Below, piece after piece: positions 1 through 7,754 of a DNA stretch of 14,099 nucleotides (the stretch's first letter is position 1; every line of letters starts with the position of its first letter). Source of the stretch: Anaerolineae bacterium. GTDB taxonomy: Bacteria; Chloroflexota; Anaerolineae; B4-G1; SLSP01. Both the position numbers and the translations under genes were made by a program. A model generated the notes under the pieces. It was not told the DNA's origin, ran no database searches, and saw only the letters and a list, made by a program, of their open reading frames with translations. The stretch lies in NCBI GenBank assembly GCA_016928755.1, contig JAFGKB010000289.1, forward strand, positions 1-14,099, given 5' to 3'.

Positions 1-320
1 GAGAGTGCGTGCACGTCGGCGTTGGCCTTTTCTACCGCGTGGCGTAACGTTGCAGCCAGGTCGGGTTGCTCCTCGGCGTTGAGGTGCGGTGGGGTTGTAT
101 AGTAAAATTGTTGGATAACTTCAACCGCTCGTTGGCTGGCTACCTCTCCGGCCTGGTGCCCGCCCATGCCATCGGCAACGATGTATAACGCTCCCTTCTG
201 CTGGAGCTGTAGCTGCTCTTGAGGTATAAGAATAGCTACGTAATCTTCGTTATGGTCGCGAGCTTGGCCATCATCTGTTAACTTGGCCGCTATAGTATGT
301 ATTGTTTGTCCTTGTGTCAT
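1..320 (-). CDS. PP2C-family protein Ser/Thr phosphatase, N-terminal part (cut by window edge)
   Basis: Reading leftward from an ATG at 320 gives 106 open residues to the window edge, so only the N-terminal part of the gene is present. The protein carries RDHNED at residues 21-26 and ADGMGGH at residues 49-55. These are the two N-terminal metal-binding motifs of PP2C/PPM phosphatases, with the metal-ligand aspartates in place (around D22 and D50). Bacterial enzymes of this type are Mn/Mg-dependent and remove phosphate from Ser/Thr of kinases and their targets. The start follows a GGGAGAAGG ribosome binding site, and the gene begins 27 bases after the upstream kinase gene, so the two are probably co-transcribed. 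I infer that it is the eraser for phosphorylation made by the two kinases encoded in the same cluster. The third metal motif and the C-terminus, including any membrane helix, lie outside the window. Confidence 0.93.
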   Translation of the reverse strand, partial: MTQGQTIHTIAAKLTDDGQARDHNEDYVAILIPQEQLQLQQKGALYIVADGMGGHQAGEVASQRAVEVIQQFYYTTPPHLNAEEQPDLAATLRHAVEKANADVHAL

Positions 321-347
321 AACCTTCTCCCTAATAACTGGGCTTTT

Positions 348-1745
348 TTAAAAAGATTTTAGGTAAAAGTGGGAAGTGTCGCTCGTATTCGTCATTGTGC
401 CATCGCTCTGGCGTACGATTTCTACGTGCCATTTCCACTCCCCGAATTTGTCTCCATCCAATTCCGTCGTCCAACTATTGTCCGTCAGTTTCTGACTCTC
501 TACTGTTGCTCCGCTGTTTGTGTGTTGGAGTTTGACAATGAAACGACTGCCTTCTGGTAGTGTTCCTAGCCATGCAAAACTGGCCATAGTTCCCTCTAAT
601 TCAGCTCCTCCGGGTGGATTAGTGAGGATAAGTGGTTCAACAGTAGTTATTACCCCTGTTCCATTATCAGATACTGTTTCCGGTGCCTGTTGAGTCATCT
701 TGGGTGCTGCTGTTGATGTCGGGCCAAGTCCTGGTTCTCTGGTCTCTGTTATTATCGCCGGCGAGAGCGTGAGCGTCTGTGCCGTTGGCGGCGTTGTGGT
801 CGGTGTGGGGGCGGTTGGTGCCCTGTTCATTGCCAGGAAGAGACCCGCTACTACGACTATAATTGCCAAGGGTATAAGTGCCAATTGTGGCTGTATTTGT
901 ACTGCCCCGGTCGCCCGTTTTAGCACCATGCTGAGGTGCTGCATGGGCGTGGGTTTGCGGCTCACAGCTTCTATCAGTGCTTGTGCTCTATCTGGCCGGT
1001 TTGCCGGCACCTTATTCAGGGCCGACAACAACGTCCATTCTAAATCCCGGTCTAATTGGGCGTTGAACTGCCGGGGGGATGGCGGGGGGTCTTCCAGGTG
1101 TTGGCGGATCACGACCATATCCATCTCACACTTGAAAGGGGTGTGGTTAGTAACCATCTCATAGATGACGGCTCCCAGCGAGTAGATATCGCTCCACGGG
1201 CCAACCGGGCGATCCCCGGCGGCCTGTTCCGGTGAGAGATAACAGGGGGTGCCTTCGTGAGTTTTCTCCCCCACTCTCCGAGCGATACCGAAATCCGCTA
1301 ACATAGCGTGCCCGGCCTTGCTCACCAGGATATTCTCCGGTTTGATGTCCAGGTGGGCCAATCCTTGCTGGTGAATTTCATCCAGGGCTTGGGCGACAGG
1401 GGCTAACAGGCGTGCTGCTTCGGCACGTGTAAAGGGCCTCTTCTGGTCTTTGCGTTTACGCAGTAGTTCCCTCAGCGTGTTGTCCACATACTCCATCGCC
1501 AGATAAATATCCCCGCGTTGCGTTTGCCCTGCCTCGTAGATCCGGCGCACACCGGGCGTGTTGAACTTGGCCGACCGCCGGGCCTCAGCCTCAAACTTTT
1601 TCAGCGTCTTCTGGTCGTAACTATGTAGTACCTTTAACGCTACCGGACGGTCCAAGCCCTGTTGCCATGCTTTATACACCACGGTCTGGCTGCCGCGCCC
1701 TAATTCTTCTATCAGTTGATAGGGGCCTATTGTCGGATTATTCAT
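348..1745 (-). CDS. membrane Ser/Thr protein kinase with HLD catalytic motif and extracytoplasmic FN3-like domain
   Basis: This 465-residue protein has a Hanks-type kinase domain at about residues 9-262: glycine loop GRGSQTVVY (17-25), ATP-binding K38, catalytic loop HLDIKPEN (131-138), DFG at 151-153 and GTPCYLSPEQ at the end of the activation segment. The Arg of the usual HRD is Leu (codon CTG, 1350-1352), making it a non-RD kinase, and the DFG-to-SPE stretch is short. D133, K135 and N138 are kept, so activity is expected. A membrane helix at about 288-306 is followed by a Thr/Pro-rich linker and a C-terminal beta-rich domain (about 372-463, with W and F positions like FN3 folds) that should face outside. 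PASTA repeats, common in bacterial PknB kinases, are absent. Its ATG lies 6 bases after the transporter stop, with only a weak ribosome binding site, suggesting translational coupling. The PP2C gene follows. Likely substrates are the neighbouring FHA proteins (inference). Confidence 0.93.
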   Translation of the reverse strand: MNNPTIGPYQLIEELGRGSQTVVYKAWQQGLDRPVALKVLHSYDQKTLKKFEAEARRSAKFNTPGVRRIYEAGQTQRGDIYLAMEYVDNTLRELLRKRKDQKRPFTRAEAARLLAPVAQALDEIHQQGLAHLDIKPENILVSKAGHAMLADFGIARRVGEKTHEGTPCYLSPEQAAGDRPVGPWSDIYSLGAVIYEMVTNHTPFKCEMDMVVIRQHLEDPPPSPRQFNAQLDRDLEWTLLSALNKVPANRPDRAQALIEAVSRKPTPMQHLSMVLKRATGAVQIQPQLALIPLAIIVVVAGLFLAMNRAPTAPTPTTTPPTAQTLTLSPAIITETREPGLGPTSTAAPKMTQQAPETVSDNGTGVITTVEPLILTNPPGGAELEGTMASFAWLGTLPEGSRFIVKLQHTNSGATVESQKLTDNSWTTELDGDKFGEWKWHVEIVRQSDGTMTNTSDTSHFYLKSF

Positions 1746-1751
1746 ATAAGC

Positions 1752-4700
1752 CTACACTACGTCCTTCCGTTTCTGAAAGCCGATAATCATAATAAATAAT
1801 GCCAGGTTAAGCCCGCCCAGGGTCGCCCAGCGCGCCTCGGGTTTTCCGTGGAAGGCATAATCATAGCGGTCGAACATATTCTTAAGTATACCTTCTGCGC
1901 CGCTAACTGCCTTCTGCCGGTCGCGTTCCCATTTACTCTTTTCCTCAATCCAGTTGTCCATATCCTCTTGGTAGGCTTCTTGCTGAGTGGGATCCTCTGG
2001 TTGGTCAGGTTTTGGTGGTTCCTGGCTGTCCAAAGCTTCCTGTGCTTCTTCAGTATAGAATTCTTCGCTCAAAATACCAGGGAAGCTCCGGCAATCGTCA
2101 AAGATGTTCGTCCCCATACAGAGACAGCCTTCATCCTGCTTGGTTGCGTTATCCTCTTGTAGCAAAGTTTCCCATCCTGTCTCATCCTCAGAATCCTCTT
2201 GTTGGCGGTTGTCCCAACATGGGTCATCTATCAGGATATCGCCTATCCCGGTTATGTTGATTAAGGCTTCAAAGGTCCAGCGGTTACTCATCAAGGGACT
2301 GATGACCTTACGTCCAGGCGTCTCTTTGAGCGGGAAGAGCGCGCCGGCAAAGACGATTTGGGGGACGACAACTGCAATCAGGATCAACATCGCTGTATTT
2401 GCATTGGGTGCTCCGGCAGAGACTGCCAGCCCTAACATATAGCCCGCCAGTGTACCCAGGAAGAGCGTGATGTAGAAGGGGAAATAGGCACCATCGCCGG
2501 CCGGCAGGGTCCCCGGTGGGATAGTGAGGATGATTTTGAAGACTAATAACACCGCAGCTTGATATAGGGCCAGGAGTATCCCGACCCATACCTTAGATAG
2601 GACGTAGGGCGTAATTTTCAGGTTGATGGCGCGCTCGCGTTTGTAGATGTCGGTTTCTTTTACAATCTCCCGCACGCTGCTCAGGGAACCGACCAGGAAG
2701 GTAATGATGGAAGAGACAAACAACATCATAATCATACGTTGTGTATTGCCTTCCACCGGGTCAAACAATTGCTTGCCCCAGATTAGGTCCATTAAGCCTA
2801 ATAGGGGAGATAGGGCCAGCATCATAATTAACGTGGGTTTATCTTGGAGCATAATTCTGACGTTGCGTGATGAGAGGATCGCTAATTGCCGCAATGCTGA
2901 GACCCGCTTCCTGGCGTTGCTGGTGGCGATAGTTGTTGTCGCTTTAAGTGGGGATGGGGGCTTGGCCTCGTCTTGCTGTGCTCCGGCGTGTACCCGTTTT
3001 TGGTCATGGAGGCGCGCTACAATATTTTCCTTGTAGATTGTCGAGCTGCGATAGGCCTCCGCCCATTGTTTGGGTGTACCCCGTGTTTTATCTTGCAAAA
3101 TCGCGTAGATATCGTCGAATTCCATATCTTTGATCCGGCGCTCTTCTGAGGTACGGAAGTTATCGAAATAGGTGAGTGCGTCCTCCGGCGGGCCGTAATA
3201 TGCCAGGTAGCCACCCCGTACCAGGATGATCACTTTATCACAAAGCATCACATTCTTTGTGGCGTGGGTGATTAACATAATAGTCCGGCCCTGGTCCGCC
3301 AGTTCACGCATCAATTTCATCATCTTGTGCTCGGTGCCGGGGTCCAGGCCGCTGGTTGGCTCATCTAGGAAGAAAAGCCTGGGCTTTGTGAGTAGCTCTA
3401 CGCCAATGGAGACTCGTTTTAACTGTCCCCCTGAGAGTTTGCTGATTGGGACATCATAGCGCTCTGCCAGGTCGAGTTGTTGGATAACTTCCGTCACGCG
3501 CTTGTGGCGTTCCTCCGGTGTCGTGTCGGTCGTCATCCGTAACTGCGCGGCATAGTCCAGGGCATCATACACCGTTAGTTCTTTGTGGACTATATCTTGC
3601 TGCGGGACATAGCCCATATCGTTGCGGTAGAGGTCAAAGTTTTCATAGAGGTCGTCCCCATTTACTAATACAGTTCCGTGGGTTGCCGGACGGAAGCCGT
3701 TGATAGCATCCATTAACGTAGATTTGCCCGCACCACTTAACCCCACCAGCGCCACGAACTCCCCAGGGTGAATACTGAGGTAGATATTCTGCAATAGGTT
3801 CAGGTCTTTGCGGACCCATTTTTGTAAGTCGAAAGCATCCAGGCGTAATCCGGCATCGGTAAGCTGTTGGATGCCGTCTTCGGCGAATATAAGGCGATAA
3901 GGGCCAACACCGATCTCATCTCCTTCTTTTAGCCAGGCCTCATTTTCAACCTTCTCTTTGTTAACAAATACGCCATTGCTGCTCTTTAAATCCCGCAACC
4001 GGTAGCGACCCCCCATCCGTTCTAGCATCGCGTGGTAACGGCTGATTTGCGGGTGCTCAAGGATAATATCATTGTTGCTGGCCCGTCCAATCTTGATCAC
4101 TTGCTGTCCCTGCAAATCCAGGGACTTGGCCGGGGGTGGCGCGGGTTTCTTCGGTTCAGTTACCTCTTTTACAACAGGTAATAGGCCAAGATGGGCACGG
4201 AATTGTACGGCTACATCTTGGCTTAAATAAACTACGTCACCATCTGCCAGTACTTTGCGGGTAATCCTTTGCCCGTTATAGTAAGTGCCATTTGCGCTAT
4301 CCAAGTCGATAACCTCATAGCCTTCTGGTCTTTGTTGCAGACGGGCATGGTGTCCCGATACTTTGGGGTGTTTTATCACAATCGTGTTATCCGGTGCCCG
4401 GCCCAAGGTCACCGCCGGTTGCTGCAACGGGTATTTGGATATTTGCGCCCCGTTATAAAGCGCTACCCCTGGTTGTGGTTGGGTACTGATCTTTACACGC
4501 TCCGTGATTGGCGGTGGGGCCGGTTTATCAGATGTGACGGTGCGCAGCCCTAGGCTAAATGCGCCTATGTTAATCACTGCCCCAGGTTGTAATGGGATAG
4601 GCGTGTGAGGGGGGAGCGGCTGGCCGTTCAACCGGCTGCCGTTTTTTGAGCCGGTATCTGTGATAAAGACTCCTTCAGCTCTAAGCGTTATCTTTGCGTG

Positions 4701-4841
4701 ATGTCCTGATACTTTGGGATCATCAAAGATAATGTCGTTATCCCCTTGTCGTCCTAGGGTTAAAGACGCTTTCGAAAGGGGGTATTCATCGGAGCATAGA
4801 TGGTCTCTCCAGATTTGTAGCACATAGTGCGCTGTGTTCAT
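1752..4841 (-). CDS. triple-FHA ABC transporter, ABCG-like half transporter
   Basis: Numbered from the ATG at 4841, the protein has 1029 residues. Three FHA domains come first (about 5-100, 115-215 and 240-320), each with GR, S-x-x-H and NG residues of phosphothreonine binding. An ABC ATPase follows: Walker A GLSGAGKST (367-375), Q-loop YVPQQ, signature LSGGQLKR (from 469), Walker B FFLDEP (490-495) and switch His526. The membrane part has about six helices (near 669, 702, 748, 788, 816 and 1005) and a KRERAINL element typical of ABCG-type first loops. A long acidic loop with Cys 875, 906, 908 and 917 sits before the last helix. ATPase-then-membrane order marks an ABCG-like half transporter, probably a dimer and probably an exporter. 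Rv1747 of Mycobacterium has a related FHA-ABC layout and is phosphorylated at Thr between FHA domains. I chose this start over the upstream ATG at 4868 because GAGGAAA precedes it. The substrate is unknown. Confidence 0.94.
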   Translation of the reverse strand: MNTAHYVLQIWRDHLCSDEYPLSKASLTLGRQGDNDIIFDDPKVSGHHAKITLRAEGVFITDTGSKNGSRLNGQPLPPHTPIPLQPGAVINIGAFSLGLRTVTSDKPAPPPITERVKISTQPQPGVALYNGAQISKYPLQQPAVTLGRAPDNTIVIKHPKVSGHHARLQQRPEGYEVIDLDSANGTYYNGQRITRKVLADGDVVYLSQDVAVQFRAHLGLLPVVKEVTEPKKPAPPPAKSLDLQGQQVIKIGRASNNDIILEHPQISRYHAMLERMGGRYRLRDLKSSNGVFVNKEKVENEAWLKEGDEIGVGPYRLIFAEDGIQQLTDAGLRLDAFDLQKWVRKDLNLLQNIYLSIHPGEFVALVGLSGAGKSTLMDAINGFRPATHGTVLVNGDDLYENFDLYRNDMGYVPQQDIVHKELTVYDALDYAAQLRMTTDTTPEERHKRVTEVIQQLDLAERYDVPISKLSGGQLKRVSIGVELLTKPRLFFLDEPTSGLDPGTEHKMMKLMRELADQGRTIMLITHATKNVMLCDKVIILVRGGYLAYYGPPEDALTYFDNFRTSEERRIKDMEFDDIYAILQDKTRGTPKQWAEAYRSSTIYKENIVARLHDQKRVHAGAQQDEAKPPSPLKATTTIATSNARKRVSALRQLAILSSRNVRIMLQDKPTLIMMLALSPLLGLMDLIWGKQLFDPVEGNTQRMIMMLFVSSIITFLVGSLSSVREIVKETDIYKRERAINLKITPYVLSKVWVGILLALYQAAVLLVFKIILTIPPGTLPAGDGAYFPFYITLFLGTLAGYMLGLAVSAGAPNANTAMLILIAVVVPQIVFAGALFPLKETPGRKVISPLMSNRWTFEALINITGIGDILIDDPCWDNRQQEDSEDETGWETLLQEDNATKQDEGCLCMGTNIFDDCRSFPGILSEEFYTEEAQEALDSQEPPKPDQPEDPTQQEAYQEDMDNWIEEKSKWERDRQKAVSGAEGILKNMFDRYDYAFHGKPEARWATLGGLNLALFIMIIGFQKRKDVV

Positions 4842-4843
4842 AA

Positions 4844-4850
4844 TTTCCTC
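4844..4850 (-). promoter_or_regulatory. ribosome binding site deciding the transporter start
   Basis: GAGGAAA lies with its GAGG core five bases before the ATG at 4841 on the minus strand. The alternative in-frame ATG at 4868 has no purine-rich sequence before it. The shorter protein, 1029 rather than 1038 residues, is therefore preferred. It also places the first FHA strand close to the N-terminus, as in other FHA proteins. Confidence 0.7.
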
Positions 4851-4915
4851 ATTTATATGGCCTGTCATAGTGAATGTTGTTGGTTAAGAGTTTTTATTAG
4901 GCTTACAGTTCTCAA

Positions 4916-5764
4916 CTATTTCTTCTTTAAGCCGATGAGTACCAGGTGGGTTGTCGATACAAAGAATATAACCATCAAACTGGTGATAGTGAGAAAGAGA
5001 CCTATCTCCGGCTGTGGATTGATAAGTTCGTTGAGCCTGATGCCCAGATACTCAATGTTGCTTTGGTTATAGTCAATAATTCCATAGATGATAACGGCTA
5101 ATAGAACACCGCTGATAACCAGGGGTTCTATAGATATCCATCTGAGATAAGTATGCATAAATTTGTTGACCGGTTTTTGTTGCGTCGGTAGCATACGGAA
5201 TGCCAAAGCTAACCCAGCATCGAAAAGTGTGACAATGCCGGCTACCAATGTGTAAATACCCAGGCCATCGGTGCCCGGTGAGGCTATCCTTCCCAAAAAA
5301 GGTAATTGGATGCTGATCCAATTCAAGGGCGCGCCTACGATCAATAATAGAGCTGCTAAGGCTAATACAACCTCAATTCTCATCGCTGTCTGGTTTTGTG
5401 ATGTTATAGCTTCTGCCGGATAGTGCTGAATGGTAGGCGATTCATAGACAGGGGCAGCGGCGTTCTCTGGCCCTGTGTTGAGGTCATCAAAGGTAATAAT
5501 CGTCTGTCCAATTCCCAGTTGATCCCCCGGTTGTAAGACGTACGGGCTGTAGATCTGTTGCCGGTTGACCCAGGTGCCGTTTTTACTGTTAAGATCGTGT
5601 ACTGTCCAGTTATAACCATCCCATTGTAATTCCGTATGGCGCCGTGAGGCCCGTTCGTCTTGCAGGGCGATATCAGTACTGCTCTCCCTGCCGATAATAA
5701 GGTGTGACTTATTGACTTCCCATTGTTGCCCTTGTTGGGGGCCGCGTTCGATTTTTAAAATCAT
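4916..5764 (-). CDS. FHA-domain protein with four membrane helices
   Basis: This is a 282-residue protein. Residues 1-93 form a cytoplasmic FHA domain beginning with the common LKIERGPQQG strand, then IIGRES, a SRRH motif and SKNGTWVN, so the phosphothreonine pocket looks intact. After a linker of about 35 residues come four predicted membrane helices (about 132-152, 167-190, 212-232 and 254-278), ending in a basic LKKK tail. I do not recognise the membrane part as a named family. The gene sits between the vWA-FHA gene and the FHA-ABC transporter in the same direction, 74 bases before the latter. A reasonable inference is an accessory membrane subunit recruited by phosphorylated partners. The ATG at 5764 is preferred over an in-frame TTG at 5770 because GGAAAG is six bases from the ATG but touches the TTG. 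Confidence 0.9.
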   Translation of the reverse strand: MILKIERGPQQGQQWEVNKSHLIIGRESSTDIALQDERASRRHTELQWDGYNWTVHDLNSKNGTWVNRQQIYSPYVLQPGDQLGIGQTIITFDDLNTGPENAAAPVYESPTIQHYPAEAITSQNQTAMRIEVVLALAALLLIVGAPLNWISIQLPFLGRIASPGTDGLGIYTLVAGIVTLFDAGLALAFRMLPTQQKPVNKFMHTYLRWISIEPLVISGVLLAVIIYGIIDYNQSNIEYLGIRLNELINPQPEIGLFLTITSLMVIFFVSTTHLVLIGLKKK

Positions 5765-5770
5765 GATCAA

Positions 5771-5776
5771 CTTTCC
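5771..5776 (-). promoter_or_regulatory. ribosome binding site deciding the FHA-membrane protein start
   Basis: GGAAAG on the minus strand stands six bases before the ATG at 5764 and directly abuts the alternative TTG at 5770, which it could not serve. It lies five bases downstream of a long intercistronic hairpin (5782-5819), so folding of the hairpin could affect access to it. Confidence 0.6.
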
Positions 5777-5781
5777 ATCGT

Positions 5782-5819
5782 GTGAGCGGCTTACGTTCTA
5801 CATAACATAGGCCGCTCAC
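5782..5819 (-). other. intercistronic hairpin between vWA-FHA and FHA-membrane genes
   Basis: A perfect 9-base inverted repeat (GTGAGCGGC at 5782-5790, GCCGCTCAC at 5811-5819) is extended inward by six further pairs, including one G-U pair in the minus-strand RNA, beyond a single A-C mismatch. It leaves a loop of about six bases. It begins eight bases after the vWA-FHA stop and ends five bases before the next ribosome binding site. No U-run follows, so it does not look like a normal terminator. An mRNA stabiliser, a processing site or a control of downstream translation is more likely. Confidence 0.6.
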
Positions 5820-5827
5820 TCTCAGTA

Positions 5828-7630
5828 CTAATGGATAACCTTAAAAACGTAATCCTGGTCTCCCAGGCGGACAATATCGCCATCTTGAAGGGCTACCGGT
5901 GCATAGATCCGTGTACCGTTCACAAATGTCCCGTTAGAACTCCCCAGGTCTTGGATTTGGAAGGTGTCATTTTCCAGCCTGACCGTGGCATGGTGTCGTG
6001 AGAGTTTCTCCCCTTCCAGTTTCAGTTGGTTATCAGAAGCCCGCCCAATATTCACTGTGGGTTCGTTGATATCGTATTTGGCATTGGTCCGTTGGCTGAT
6101 TAACATTGCGTAGTGATCCATTTGTGGGCCGAGAATCAACGTTTTTGCCTGCCGGGGCGGTTGTTGTGGTCCGGTACTGCCTTGTTCGGCACCGAATACT
6201 GAGCCAGAGCCGCTTATTGGGGGCGGTGGCCCATAGTCCACGGCTGTTGGGGGAATGGGTTGTCCTGTTTGCAACGGTGGGGCGTTGCCATAAGTGCCTA
6301 CCTGGGTACTGCCCGCTGGGGGGACATTATCAATAATCGGTGTTGGTGAGAAGCCGCCATTAAATTCTTCAGTGGTTGGAGGAGTATAGTCACTTGAATC
6401 ATCATCAACCGGCCATGAGGGTTCTGTATCCCTTTGTTTCTGTCTGCTGCGCACAAGCAGCGCGGCAACGATACTGATGATAAGCAAGCCCCCAATGACA
6501 CCACCTAAGATTAAAGGATTCTCAAACAAACCGTTTTCTTCTTCTCCCTCACCCTCACCCTCATCCTCGTCTGGTGATTCATCAGTAGTCTCCGGGGTGG
6601 GGGCCTCACCACTCTCAGTTGTCGGTAAAGGCGTGGGAGGAATGGAGCCGGTCTGGATATCAAAGGCTTGGCTATCTGTGCCGTAGAGTCCACTGGCATC
6701 AACCCGGACCTCCATCACCTGCCGCCCCCCACCTAGTTCCTTAGATGTATAGGTAAGCCGGTAATGGCGACTGAGTTCATACCGGGTATCGCTGAGAAAA
6801 TCCTTGAAATCTGTGGTCTCGGGCGCCTCCCGGTAATCACCTTTGGTATTAATAGCAATCTCTTTCAGTGATTCCTGATTTTGCCGGTTCCCGCCAGTGT
6901 AGCCGATGGCGAAAATCGGGACTTGTAAGCTCCTGGATGCGCCGATAACGTCTGCGTCGGTATAGAAGCTACCCCTATCACCTCCATCGGTGATAACTAA
7001 TACCGCCCGGCGTCCTGGTGGCTCAGTTTGGGCTGTGATGTGGAGGGCTTTGGCAATCGTATCATAAAGTGGTGTCCCGCCCCCTTGTCCCGCTACAACT
7101 TGGAGTCCTTGGACGAAATTGGCGATTTCGCCGCCGTCATTGGTGAAGGTGCGTTCAAATTGCTCATCAATGATGAGTGAGTCCGGGACCACACCTGGGC
7201 GCACACCAAATAAGGCGCATTTATCATAGATGCTCTTATCGTCCACACACAAATGGCGGATGGCCTCCTTCGCATCTTCCAGGGGCTGGCCGCGCATAGA
7301 TTGGTATAACTCCAGGACGATGGCTATTGAGACAGGTGCATCTTCTGTCATCTCCACCGTATCAGGGATAAAAGGTTGTGTCCCGGATACACTTAACGTG
7401 AAGTCGTCGGGAATTAAGCCTTCTGCCGGGCGACCTTTTAGATGTCGCACCGTCACATAAACTTCAATCGTTTTATCCGTGTCATACTCATCGACCTTAA
7501 TTTCATCAATAATGACTGTCAGTCCCTCAGTCTCCTGCGCCTTTACATCTGGCGCGCCTACGGGCAGCCCGCCAATTAAGCTGCATACCAGCATACTGAG
7601 TAATACTACGAGAAACCGCTTGCTTTTCAT
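5828..7630 (-). CDS. secreted vWA domain with transmembrane helix and cytoplasmic C-terminal FHA domain
   Basis: This 600-residue single-pass membrane protein starts with a signal peptide (basic MKSKR, hydrophobic stretch, APDVKAQ cleavage-like region near 26-32). A beta-rich segment (about 36-95) precedes a von Willebrand A domain (about 100-290). The MIDAS metal site is altered: the D-x-S-x-S motif reads ELYQS at 107-111, while TPLYD (T186) and ITDGGD (D215) are kept. An acidic, Thr/Pro-rich stretch (330-369) leads to a membrane helix (372-394), a Pro-rich cytoplasmic linker, and a C-terminal FHA domain (505-598; IGR, SRHH, SSNGTFVNG) that looks competent for phosphothreonine binding. The start follows AAAGGAG ten bases upstream. 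The layout suggests an outside ligand-binding or adhesive domain linked to an inside phospho-reader, placed next to the transporter genes. Whether it senses, anchors to the envelope or forms complexes is unknown. Confidence 0.93.
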   Translation of the reverse strand: MKSKRFLVVLLSMLVCSLIGGLPVGAPDVKAQETEGLTVIIDEIKVDEYDTDKTIEVYVTVRHLKGRPAEGLIPDDFTLSVSGTQPFIPDTVEMTEDAPVSIAIVLELYQSMRGQPLEDAKEAIRHLCVDDKSIYDKCALFGVRPGVVPDSLIIDEQFERTFTNDGGEIANFVQGLQVVAGQGGGTPLYDTIAKALHITAQTEPPGRRAVLVITDGGDRGSFYTDADVIGASRSLQVPIFAIGYTGGNRQNQESLKEIAINTKGDYREAPETTDFKDFLSDTRYELSRHYRLTYTSKELGGGRQVMEVRVDASGLYGTDSQAFDIQTGSIPPTPLPTTESGEAPTPETTDESPDEDEGEGEGEEENGLFENPLILGGVIGGLLIISIVAALLVRSRQKQRDTEPSWPVDDDSSDYTPPTTEEFNGGFSPTPIIDNVPPAGSTQVGTYGNAPPLQTGQPIPPTAVDYGPPPPISGSGSVFGAEQGSTGPQQPPRQAKTLILGPQMDHYAMLISQRTNAKYDINEPTVNIGRASDNQLKLEGEKLSRHHATVRLENDTFQIQDLGSSNGTFVNGTRIYAPVALQDGDIVRLGDQDYVFKVIH

Positions 7631-7689
7631 AATATCCCGGCTCCTTTACGTTTAAGAATGGAGTTAGGTCGTTCCAGAAGAATCGCATT

Positions 7690-7730
7690 CCCAAAAGTGG
7701 TAGCTGACAGAGAAAATTTCCACATTTGGG
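7690..7730. repeat. imperfect inverted repeat between FHA and vWA-FHA genes
   Basis: Arms CCCAAAAGTGG (7690-7700) and CCACATTTGGG (7720-7730) pair at 10 of 11 positions around a 19-base spacer. It lies in the largest gap inside the cluster (7631-7754), about 25 bases past the FHA stop and 60 bases before the vWA-FHA start. No U-run follows on the minus strand. It could be a protein-binding operator or an RNA hairpin. Confidence 0.45.
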
Positions 7731-7754
7731 ATCCGCTAAAATTCTGGGGCTCCC

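Noticed and set aside
700..1164. Open plus-strand frame of 154 codons opposite the second kinase gene
   Set aside because: It is antisense to a clear kinase gene with conserved motifs, has odd composition and no ribosome binding site; a shadow frame.
2012..3036. Several plus-strand and alternative minus-strand open frames inside the transporter gene
   Set aside because: All overlap the conserved ABC transporter frame and encode no recognisable domain; shadow frames.
4842..4868. Upstream in-frame ATG at 4868 as the transporter start
   Set aside because: No ribosome binding site precedes it, whereas GAGGAAA precedes the ATG at 4841.
6541..6600. Low-complexity repeat-like stretch in the vWA-FHA gene
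   Set aside because: It encodes the acidic Glu/Gly/Asp linker in frame and is a protein composition feature, not a DNA repeat element.
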